Virus record (IMG/VR): IMGVR_UViG_3300037294_000159
Location: 1 to 27,828 of that record
Source of the DNA: a virus
Reading direction: 5' to 3' (one strand)
DNA: 27,828 bases
Shown here: in pieces, positions 1 through 5,353 of the stretch
Layout: every line of letters starts with the position of its first letter
Numbering within the stretch: position 1 is the first letter of the stretch
Program-made: the position numbers and the translations under genes
Notes under the pieces: generated by a model
The model's database searches: none
What the model was told of the DNA's origin: nothing
Seen by the model: the letters and a program-made list of their open reading frames with translations, nothing else

Positions 1-210
1 TGACTTACTTGCACCTACTAAGCAAAAGAAATCGCCATAAGATGCAATCGGTGTAGGGTATCTGTTTCCCTTATATTCGTGTTTACCGATACTAAGCGCA
101 ATAGGCTGCTGTTTTATAACCTCGTCAATGTTTACAAATGTGCTTGCGTTTATTGCTGAATAGTCATTGTAGATTATTGGGTGGCTGTTAAATTTTATAG
201 GCTGTATCAT
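1..210 (-). CDS. AAA ATPase, N-terminal 70 codons (partial second copy)
   Basis: This is the beginning of the same ATPase gene found whole at 26992-27825. It starts at an ATG at 208-210 and is cut by the window edge after codon 70, inside the Walker A loop. Compared with the whole copy it has residues H10, Y14 and N15 in place of D10, D14 and I15, plus four silent changes at codons 30, 31, 34 and 35. The start forms an ATGA overlap with the stop of the DUF6291-like gene, so the two genes are adjacent and probably translationally coupled on the closed circle. It is not a separate gene. Confidence 0.9.
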   Translation of the reverse strand, partial: MIQPIKFNSHPIIYNDYSAINASTFVNIDEVIKQQPIALSIGKHEYKGNRYPTPIASYGDFFCLVGASKS

Positions 211-213
211 ATC
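1..213. repeat. Terminal direct repeat, left copy
   Basis: These 213 bases match 27616-27828 with 8 mismatches and no gaps, at 106, 109, 118, 121, 166, 167, 171 and 183. The first 105 and last 30 bases are identical. The natural reading is the overlap of a circular or circularly permuted genome. The differences are too clustered, and too often silent, to be random read error. Confidence 0.93.
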
Positions 214-854
214 GACCCTATTTGTTTAACCGTTCTAAATTTCGCTAATCTACCCGCTACGATTTCCGTACCTATCCAGTTGCTGCAATAGGTGCGAAAT
301 TTATTAAACGGCTCGTTGTATTCTCCACCAGTTTGTGTTCCTAAGTGGATTATAAAGTGGTCAACTAACTCGCGCAAATTACCTTGCTTTATTTTGTGTT
401 TACGGTAAACGCTTTCACGCCATATATCGCTTCCAGATTCGCCTATTTTATTTGAGTATAAATCCATAAGACCTTTAAAATATACCTTATTAATTACATT
501 ATCATTATCATTAACATTAACAGTTGGATTTGTTGAGGTTTGTTGAACACTTTCAACACTTGTTGCTTTTGTTGGATTTTGTTGTTCTTTGTTTAACGCT
601 CTTAGTCTTGCTGATTCTTTTCCAGCATCGCTGCGCTTGCCTTTAACTTCCTCAAACTTTACCAAATCCCTTTTAAGCTGGCTTTGTATAAACTTCCACG
701 CTGATAATACAACCCTATTTTCTAATATTGGATTCATATCATTAACATACTCTAAAAGATGATTAAAGAGTATTCCTTTCTCTTCATTAGTTAAGTGATC
801 GATGTTGTTTATTAGATCAGCGTAAAGAACGAATGATTTTTTATCTTGTGCCAT
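207..854 (-). CDS. DUF6291-like phage replication protein
   Basis: A 215-residue protein. Residues 1-80 (SFVLYADLINNIDHLTNEEK, then a segment containing LFNHLLEYVND) match my recollection of DUF6291, common in replication regions of Bacteroidota phages. Residues 85-125 are a polar, Asn/Thr-rich linker. Residues 125-205, with W145, F187 and W193, resemble the C-terminal domain that often follows in such proteins. It starts with a TAATG overlap on the YopX-like gene and ends with an ATGA overlap on the AAA ATPase. That position suggests an origin-binding or helicase-loading partner of the ATPase. The function is inferred from family and context; no catalytic motif is visible. Confidence 0.7.
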   Translation of the reverse strand: MAQDKKSFVLYADLINNIDHLTNEEKGILFNHLLEYVNDMNPILENRVVLSAWKFIQSQLKRDLVKFEEVKGKRSDAGKESARLRALNKEQQNPTKATSVESVQQTSTNPTVNVNDNDNVINKVYFKGLMDLYSNKIGESGSDIWRESVYRKHKIKQGNLRELVDHFIIHLGTQTGGEYNEPFNKFRTYCSNWIGTEIVAGRLAKFRTVKQIGSI

Positions 855-1177
855 TATGATTGATGTATGTTTCCGATTACTTCAAAATATATGCAATGAT
901 GAATAGGATTTGTATAAGGTGCTTCAACTTTTTCTAAAGAAATAAAACAAAACTCTCCTTCTTCAAAAATAATTTCGTATTGTTGAGGATTCCAGCTTTT
1001 AGAACTAATTATATCCCCTTCATAAATATCCACACCGTTTTTGTCTTGAAGTCCTGTGAATTGTTCAAAGATTGTGTTTTCGTTATCTTTATAATAGAAG
1101 TTGTTTGTAACATCTAAAACTGGATAAACCCAATTATTTATTAATATTGACCATACTCTAAATTTTATCTCTCTCAT
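854..1177 (-). CDS. YopX family protein
   Basis: A 107-residue protein with the YopX signature: MREIKFRVW at the start, FEQFTGLQDKNGVDIYEGDI in the middle (residues 37-56) and FEVIGNIHQS at the end. YopX proteins are small beta-rich phage proteins of unknown function, found in Firmicutes and Bacteroidota phages. This is the first gene behind the promoter at 1279-1308 and follows a folded leader RNA whose 3' end lies about 20 nt before the ATG. Translation of this operon may therefore respond to that RNA. The stop overlaps the next start as TAATG. Confidence 0.85.
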   Translation of the reverse strand: MREIKFRVWSILINNWVYPVLDVTNNFYYKDNENTIFEQFTGLQDKNGVDIYEGDIISSKSWNPQQYEIIFEEGEFCFISLEKVEAPYTNPIHHCIYFEVIGNIHQS

Positions 1178-1196
1178 AATTAAATCTTTTAAACGT

Positions 1197-1272
1197 AAAT
1201 ACCCTTTAACTTCGGAGGGGCATCTCGTCAGTCAAAGGGTATTTTATAATTTCTTAAAGTTCATGCCCGAAC
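1197..1272 (-). ncRNA. Structured leader RNA with two kissing hairpins
   Basis: Read on the minus strand, hairpin 1 has stem GUUC/GAAC (1272-1269 with 1262-1259) and loop GGGCAU (1268-1263). Hairpin 2 has a 14-position outer stem (1244-1231 with 1210-1197, one mismatch), an internal loop UGAC/CGAA that can form tandem G-A pairs, an inner stem GAG/CUC (1226-1224 with 1217-1215) and loop AUGCCC (1223-1218). The two loops are exact reverse complements, so a 6-bp loop-loop helix can form. The element begins where transcripts from the promoter at 1279-1308 should start and ends 19 nt before the YopX start codon. No U-run follows, so it is not a simple terminator. I do not recognise it as a known riboswitch or ribozyme. 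Confidence 0.65.
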
Positions 1273-1278
1273 CGTTTA

Positions 1279-1308
1279 CAAATGTAATACTATTTATTAG
1301 ATATACAA
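1279..1308 (-). promoter_or_regulatory. Bacteroidota-type promoter for the YopX-DUF6291-ATPase operon
   Basis: Minus strand: TACATTTG at 1286-1279 fits the -7 consensus TAnnTTTG, and TTG at 1308-1306 fits the -33 element, with a 19-bp spacer. Transcription should start near 1271-1275, exactly at the first hairpin of the leader RNA. Confidence 0.65.
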
Positions 1309-1332
1309 TACTTTTTAGTTGTTAGTTTAGAT

Positions 1333-1347
1333 ATTAGTAATACTAAT
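1333..1347. promoter_or_regulatory. Palindrome upstream of the YopX promoter, possible operator
   Basis: ATTAGTA-A-TACTAAT is a perfect 7-bp inverted repeat around one central base. It lies 24 bp upstream of the -33 element of the promoter at 1279-1308, a position fitting an activator or repressor site. A related palindrome (GATTAG-A-CTAATC) overlaps the protease start at 12392-12404. Confidence 0.3.
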
Positions 1348-1378
1348 GTATGCCTTTTTTCTTTTTTTTAGTTATTGT

Positions 1379-1600
1379 TTAAATCAATAGCCCTTCGTAT
1401 AATTCAATCGCTCTTTTAATACTTTCGATTGCTTCGTTATAATCTTTGTTAACGTCTTTAAAACCTTGCTGACCGCCTTTAAGTAGTTTCTTTATAGCGT
1501 GCTGGGTTGCTGGGTTAACAACGTTAAAAGCCTTTAAAACATCGTATACGTCTATCATTTGACCGTTGCAGTCTACGTGGTACTTGCTTTGTGGTTTCAT
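1379..1600 (-). CDS. Small conserved phage protein
   Basis: A 73-residue protein that starts with an ATGA overlap on the upstream 118-aa gene. The central segment (VVNPATQHAIKKLLKGGQQG, residues 27-46) and the helical end (NEAIESIKRAIELYEG) recall a small protein widespread in phages of several phyla, of unknown role. It is predicted soluble and mostly helical. It is the last gene of the unit starting at the promoter at 2398-2428; beyond it comes a 201-bp intergenic region with the next promoter. Family memory only; no function is offered. Confidence 0.7.
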   Translation of the reverse strand: MKPQSKYHVDCNGQMIDVYDVLKAFNVVNPATQHAIKKLLKGGQQGFKDVNKDYNEAIESIKRAIELYEGLLI

Positions 1601-1953
1601 AGCCCTTTAATCTCAAAGTCTATACCTAGTTTTACGCCTTTGTCAATCCATTTTTGCAACTTAATACCGTGTATCTTCTTGCGAACTGCAATTATAACCT
1701 CTGTACGTGTTTCTATTGCGTAGCGTGGAACGTCAAAACTTACATCTTTATTCATCACGTAAACAACGCCAATATTTTTAAGTTTCTTTAAGATTGGCAT
1801 TAACTGGTTGTACGTGTATTTAAGCGTTAAACTCAACCTTTGAATGTCATAGCCCTCTACGCTATAAATAAGGTCGTAGACTCTTTGCGTTTGTTCCTGT
1901 GCGGTTCCGTTTTGCAGTTGCTTAACGTAACCCTGTGCTTTTATTTCTTTCAT
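1597..1953 (-). CDS. Hypothetical protein, possible winged-helix
   Basis: A 118-residue basic protein. Residues 25-75 (RVYDLIYSVEGYDIQRLSLT, then NQLMPILKKLKNIGVVYV) look like helix-turn-helix plus wing: an SxT/LxxTLxY helix pair followed by a beta hairpin. The C-terminus is rich in Lys/Ile. It lies between a 36-aa gene and a 73-aa gene with ATGA overlaps on both sides, so all are probably translated together. A DNA-binding role in early expression or replication is plausible from shape and place, but no family was recognised. Confidence 0.65.
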   Translation of the reverse strand: MKEIKAQGYVKQLQNGTAQEQTQRVYDLIYSVEGYDIQRLSLTLKYTYNQLMPILKKLKNIGVVYVMNKDVSFDVPRYAIETRTEVIIAVRKKIHGIKLQKWIDKGVKLGIDFEIKGL

Positions 1954-2060
1954 TGTATTTGTGTGTAAAAGTTAGATTGTATTTTTTGCATCCATATCAT
2001 GAATGCTAGTTTGTCGTTTGGCTTCCAGTCCTCAGGAATGTAGTTTGTGGTTAGTTGCAT
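1950..2060 (-). CDS. 36-aa small protein
   Basis: A short reading frame of 36 codons beginning MQLTTNYIPEDWKPNDKL and ending near NFYTQIQ. Its ATG lies inside the last codons of the DnaA-like gene (10-nt overlap) and its TGA overlaps the next start as ATGA. It exactly fills what would otherwise be a gap in a tightly packed operon, which is the main argument that it is real. The composition (several W, Y, P, D) is protein-like rather than AT-biased noise. Function unknown. Confidence 0.6.
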   Translation of the reverse strand: MQLTTNYIPEDWKPNDKLAFMIWMQKIQSNFYTQIQ

Positions 2061-2368
2061 GATAGGTTTTTTTCAATTATCTCATCCAGCCTTTTAATTT
2101 CAGTAAAATATAAGTCTATCGGGTAAATATCATCGACTGCGCGTATAGCGTTTTTAACCGTTGCCGGAGATTGGCTACCTACTTCGTGATATTGACCTAG
2201 TGAACCGATGCGGTCTAGTGTGTAGTTAGTGTATTTTTTGCAAAAATAAAAAAATATTTGTCGCGGTCTTACAAATTGTACTGCCTTTGACTTTTTAAAA
2301 AGTATGCTCGGATTTATGTTAAACTCCTCGCACACCCTATTCATAATGATTACGTGATTGTTGTACAT
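2051..2368 (-). CDS. DnaA domain IV-like DNA-binding protein
   Basis: A 105-residue protein. Residues 34-75 (RPRQIFFYFCKKYTNYTLDR, then IGSLGQ and SPATVKNAI) follow the layout of the DnaA C-terminal domain: a helix with RxxxFY, the TN-Y-L turn, then an IG..G helix and a T/S-x-TV recognition helix. The AAA+ part of DnaA is absent, so it should bind DnaA-box-like DNA without ATP control. It is the first gene after the promoter at 2398-2428, whose region is rich in short inverted repeats and TTGCA repeats. It may mark the origin or compete with host DnaA. The domain call is firm; the role is inferred. Confidence 0.75.
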   Translation of the reverse strand: MYNNHVIIMNRVCEEFNINPSILFKKSKAVQFVRPRQIFFYFCKKYTNYTLDRIGSLGQYHEVGSQSPATVKNAIRAVDDIYPIDLYFTEIKRLDEIIEKNLSCN

Positions 2369-2393
2369 TGTTTTGTTTTAGATTGTTAACTAT

Positions 2394-2428
2394 GGTGCAA
2401 ATATACACTATTATATTACTTGTGCAAC
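2394..2428 (-). promoter_or_regulatory. Promoter with embedded GTG-N8-CAC operator (DnaA-like operon)
   Basis: Minus strand: TATATTTG at 2405-2398 is a perfect -7 element, with TTG at 2427-2425 and a 19-bp spacer. The -7 box sits inside GTGTATATTTGCAC (2408-2395). The sequence ATAATAGTGTATATTT is shared exactly with the promoter at 24094-24108. TGCAA occurs on the plus strand at 2397, 2424 and 2434. Confidence 0.7.
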
Positions 2429-2436
2429 TATTTTGC

Positions 2437-2467
2437 AAAAAAAACCACTTAAATAAATAAGTGGTTT
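2437..2467 (-). terminator. Intrinsic terminator of the late/lysis operon
   Basis: Minus strand: a 10-bp stem AAACCACTTA/TAAGTGGTTT (2467-2458 with 2451-2442), a 6-nt loop, then an eight-base T-run down to 2437. It follows the metallophosphoesterase gene and precedes the promoter at 2394-2428, separating late from early units. Confidence 0.85.
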
Positions 2468-2472
2468 AAATT

Positions 2473-2509
2473 TTATTGGTTACCGTTTCACCCGAAAGCA
2501 AACCAATAA
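2473..2509 (-). other. Hairpin just upstream of the terminator
   Basis: A 9-bp perfect stem TTATTGGTT/AACCAATAA (2509-2501 with 2481-2473) around a 19-nt loop that can form a 4-bp inner stem (TTTC/GAAA). No T-run follows. It may support termination or protect the 3' end of late transcripts. It overlaps an open frame without ATG (2466-2594). Confidence 0.5.
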
Positions 2510-2587
2510 CCTTATGTAATGTAGGAACTACAAAAGTAAGCAATAATATTACATATGCAAGTAATAATACATCTTTATTACTAAATG

Positions 2588-3706
2588 TTAGAATATGTGT
2601 GTAAGCTTTGCTACTTGACCTTGTGTTTCATGGTGTAGAAAACCTACCACCGCTTTAGGTGCGTGCTGGTAGCCGTTGCGATGATGCCAGCCGTCCGTGC
2701 CGCTGGGGCTTCTTAGCGTTTCTATGCATACACTAAACACATCTTTTGCGCTGGTGTGGTGTATATGGTGTCCGTAAACATAACGGTGCTTACATGCGTG
2801 CCAAAACTCGCTCGCCTCTTCTGCCATTAAGCCGTGCAGCTTATCAACTTTCGCGCTATCCATGTGCGTAGTACCTATAAGGTTGTTTCCGTAAACGGTG
2901 TATTTTCTATGCCGCATGTCATTATCAAATGTAACCTGTTTGCAGTTGTGAAACCAACTTGAAACACTATCTAGTAACATAAAACCGTGAGTAAAGTCGT
3001 GGTTACTTGGATTGTAAACAACCTCAACATCTGCAATAGTTAGCAGCGTTTCTATAATTTCGACTAGCAATTTCTTAGCCATTATAAAGTTGTCATACCA
3101 CATTCCGTCGGTGTCTTGATGCGTGCCGCTTGTAGTGGTAGCGCGTGCGTTGTCTACGTGCAAAATATCATTACCAGTAATAAATAAAACCTTGTTTATA
3201 TGGTAGCCGCTAGCCTTTTGTATAATGCCTTTTAAGCCCTCTCTAACGCGTTGTACGGCAATTTGTGAGTTATATGTCTCCCCTGTTTCAAAGCTGCTGC
3301 AAATCTTACCTATATGTATGTCGGCAGCGTCAAATACTAAGCAATGATTTTCTGTTGATTTTTCACGCTTAAACTTTGGATAAACAAAAGCGTATTTTTT
3401 AGCCTCTTTTATAAATGATTCATGCAGCTCTTTTACGTGCTGCATTTCTTCTTTTATTTCTGGCTTAATGAATAGCGGGTTTGTTACCCTTACGCTTTCC
3501 TGTTTTGTTTTGAGCCAAAGCATTGGTGCGGTTGTTGGGTCAGCACCTACATTTGCACACGCTTCTACAACGCCCTTGTTTTTAATCTCTAAATATAGTC
3601 TTTCTTTTCGGCTGTTTAGGTAGTACCTTGGGTTTCCGTTGCCTGTATAAGTTTTTAACGCAAGCCCTAAAGCAAGCGCAAAATCGTTTGTTAATCTTAC
3701 TTTCAT
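2588..3706 (-). CDS. Metallophosphoesterase-like protein
   Basis: A 372-residue protein with calcineurin-like phosphoesterase motifs in order: DIH (129-131), GND (178-180), NPSNHD (232-237), H281 in GTTHMD and GHHIH (312-316). These supply the expected two-metal ligands. Residues 1-80 are a separate, partly helical region, perhaps a helix-turn-helix. Such enzymes cleave phosphodiesters of nucleic acids, nucleotides or small molecules; the substrate here is unknown. Start region: AAACAAAACAAAACAC precedes the ATG by a base or two, a leader shared with genes at 25686 and 25886. It is the last gene before the terminator at 2437-2467 and follows the lysis genes, an unusual place for a nuclease. 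Confidence 0.8.
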   Translation of the reverse strand: MKVRLTNDFALALGLALKTYTGNGNPRYYLNSRKERLYLEIKNKGVVEACANVGADPTTAPMLWLKTKQESVRVTNPLFIKPEIKEEMQHVKELHESFIKEAKKYAFVYPKFKREKSTENHCLVFDAADIHIGKICSSFETGETYNSQIAVQRVREGLKGIIQKASGYHINKVLFITGNDILHVDNARATTTSGTHQDTDGMWYDNFIMAKKLLVEIIETLLTIADVEVVYNPSNHDFTHGFMLLDSVSSWFHNCKQVTFDNDMRHRKYTVYGNNLIGTTHMDSAKVDKLHGLMAEEASEFWHACKHRYVYGHHIHHTSAKDVFSVCIETLRSPSGTDGWHHRNGYQHAPKAVVGFLHHETQGQVAKLTHIF

Positions 3707-3746
3707 GGTGTTTTGTTTTGTTTCTGTAAAAGTAAACTAAAAAACT

Positions 3747-4238
3747 TTAGCGGAAAAAAGATAATATTTTCCAGCCTTTTAAGTGATTGTGTACAATAAA
3801 AACCAAAGCGGCTACCAAAATAAGGATCCACCAGGGGAAGCCTTTTTTAATTTCTACGTCTTTACTTTTGGCTTTTACCTCAACGCTTGCCGTTGTTACC
3901 GTTTTATCTGCGATTTGCTGCGTTATCTCTTGCTTTGTGTCTATTTGTGTGTCTGCTATCTTTGCAGCCGTTTTAACGTGCTTAAAATTAGTAAACGTTG
4001 TTTTATTCCCTTGCTTTGTGATTGTTGCGGGTTGGCTAACGTCCGCGACCTCTCCTGTAAAGTCGTCGTTTGTTTGCTTATCTACTTGCAGAACCTTTAC
4101 AACCTCTTTTGTTTTGGTTTCAATATCTCTTGCAACCTCTATTTTTGTTTCGGTTTCTAGTTTGTCAACGGATTTTTTTTTAGAGCCGCATGATATTAAA
4201 AGTGCTGCGAATATTATTAGTGTTATTTTTTTTACCAT
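3747..4238 (-). CDS. Unimolecular spanin (u-spanin) candidate
   Basis: A 163-residue protein with a lipoprotein signal at the start (hydrophobic core residues 5-16, lipobox LISC with C17) and one transmembrane helix near the end (about 133-150, WWILILVAALVFIV) followed by a short basic tail. Between them lies a Thr/Lys/Val-rich linker of about 115 residues. An outer-membrane lipid anchor plus an inner-membrane C-terminal helix is the hallmark of u-spanins such as T1 gp11, which fuse the two membranes in the last step of lysis. It starts with a 7-nt overlap on the endolysin gene. No homologue is claimed; the call rests on topology and position. Confidence 0.75.
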   Translation of the reverse strand: MVKKITLIIFAALLISCGSKKKSVDKLETETKIEVARDIETKTKEVVKVLQVDKQTNDDFTGEVADVSQPATITKQGNKTTFTNFKHVKTAAKIADTQIDTKQEITQQIADKTVTTASVEVKAKSKDVEIKKGFPWWILILVAALVFIVHNHLKGWKILSFFR

Positions 4239-4603
4239 CTTGCCTTTTTTAGTCGTACATCATAGTGTACAAAAGTAGGATATAATCCTAAACCACCCTG
4301 TAACATTGCTTTGTCCATTATTAATATTTCAATCGCTTCGTGTACCTTTTTGCTGCTCAATCCCTCCACGCTTATGTCGGCTGCCATTCCTAGAACGTGC
4401 TGGCTGTTTTTAACGCCACCTATTGAACGGTTATGCTTTGGGCTGCGATAGCCGCTGTTTATGGTTATAGGCTTGTTTAAATAGTCGCGTAGTTCTTGCA
4501 GTTGCTCGGATAGTATTTTGATATTGTGCAAAACTTTTGAAGGCATTAACGCGCCGTCTTTGCTGTCAAATTCTGATTTGCTAAAGTTTCTCGTTAGTTT
4601 CAT
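4232..4603 (-). CDS. M15 peptidase endolysin
   Basis: A 123-residue protein of the peptidase M15A family (D-Ala-D-Ala carboxypeptidase / L-Ala-D-Glu endopeptidase type). Zinc ligands are H69 and D76 in SQHVLGMAAD and H113 in FVHYD; NSGYRSPKHN (49-58) is the usual substrate-side motif. No signal peptide or wall-binding domain, so it needs a holin to reach peptidoglycan. It starts with an ATGA overlap on the holin-like gene and ends overlapping the spanin candidate, forming a compact lysis cassette. Confidence 0.9.
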   Translation of the reverse strand: MKLTRNFSKSEFDSKDGALMPSKVLHNIKILSEQLQELRDYLNKPITINSGYRSPKHNRSIGGVKNSQHVLGMAADISVEGLSSKKVHEAIEILIMDKAMLQGGLGLYPTFVHYDVRLKKARW

Positions 4604-4923
4604 AACTTTTTACACCTTGCTATTTCTTTATTTTGCTTTGCGATGATTGCTTTTGATTCTTTTATAACCGTTTCCAACTGACCGATTATACCTTTTAATT
4701 CAGTATTAATTGCTAGTAAGTTTGTCACATTTTCCTGCATATCTTCTAAAAGTTGTTTTTCTACTTCACGGACTGTTTTTAAGTTTTGCAGTTCTACACC
4801 AACGGCATTGGCTTCAGCTTCTTTGTTTGTTGATGCTTGTATTTTACGGCCTGTGAACCACGCAGCAACTGCGCTAAGTGCTAAGAAAATATTATCCCAG
4901 TGGTTCTTAATCAAATCAATCAT
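4600..4923 (-). CDS. Holin-like single-TM protein with coiled coil
   Basis: A 107-residue protein with one membrane helix (residues 9-26, WDNIFLALSAVAAWFTG) followed by a long helical coiled-coil segment (35-100) ending in basic KKL. Class III holins have one membrane helix, and this lies directly before the endolysin with an ATGA overlap, so holin is the best guess. The long coiled coil is unusual for a holin and resembles an Rz-type inner-membrane spanin; because a u-spanin candidate lies two genes on, holin or holin regulator is preferred. Confidence 0.6.
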   Translation of the reverse strand: MIDLIKNHWDNIFLALSAVAAWFTGRKIQASTNKEAEANAVGVELQNLKTVREVEKQLLEDMQENVTNLLAINTELKGIIGQLETVIKESKAIIAKQNKEIARCKKL

Positions 4924-4940
4924 TTTTAAAATATTATTGG

Positions 4941-5336
4941 TTACATTTCTACTGCATCGACTTGCGGTGCTTCTTTTTCTGTTGCTGCTTCTTTTAAATC
5001 TGCTATTTCTTTGGCTGCTTGCGTTGCGCTGGCTTCAAGTTCTGCTATTTCTTTGTCCTTAGTTTCTACTTCCGACTTTAAACCTGCATTTTGACTTTGC
5101 AATGTTTCTATTAAAAGCAAAGCATCTATTAATACTTGCTCTAACACATCGCTTAAAGGGAAGCCCTCTTGCAGTCCTAGCGCCACGCTCTGCACGTTGT
5201 TTTGCTTTTGCGTCAGTACTTCGCCGTCTTTTAAAACGGTGTCTAAAAAGCCTACGTGAGCGCCCGAAATGGTGCTGTCTTGATTCCAACGGACCAAAAA
5301 TTCGTATGGTGTTCTACTTTCTGTAAATTTTGACAT
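4941..5336 (-). CDS. Coiled-coil protein downstream of tail fibre
   Basis: A 131-residue acidic protein. Residues 1-70 (SRTPYEFLVRWNQDSTISGA and onward) form a folded N-terminal part; residues 75-125 are a Glu/Lys/Ala coiled coil. Placement just after the fibre gene suggests a fibre assembly chaperone or a tail appendage protein. No family was recognised. The start ATG follows an A/T-rich leader and the gene ends 17 bp before the holin-like start. Confidence 0.65.
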   Translation of the reverse strand: MSKFTESRTPYEFLVRWNQDSTISGAHVGFLDTVLKDGEVLTQKQNNVQSVALGLQEGFPLSDVLEQVLIDALLLIETLQSQNAGLKSEVETKDKEIAELEASATQAAKEIADLKEAATEKEAPQVDAVEM

Positions 5337-5353
5337 AATTTTTATTTTATTTA

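Noticed and set aside
1211-1231. Hammerhead-ribozyme-like core (CUGACGAG ... CGAAG) in the leader RNA
   Set aside because: The strands before and after the core pair with each other, leaving no separate stems I and III, and stem II would have only one good base pair next to the core.
3787-4278. Plus-strand open frame of 163 codons opposite the spanin gene
   Set aside because: It is antisense to a gene with clear lipobox and membrane helix, has no leader or partner genes, and no other plus-strand gene exists here.
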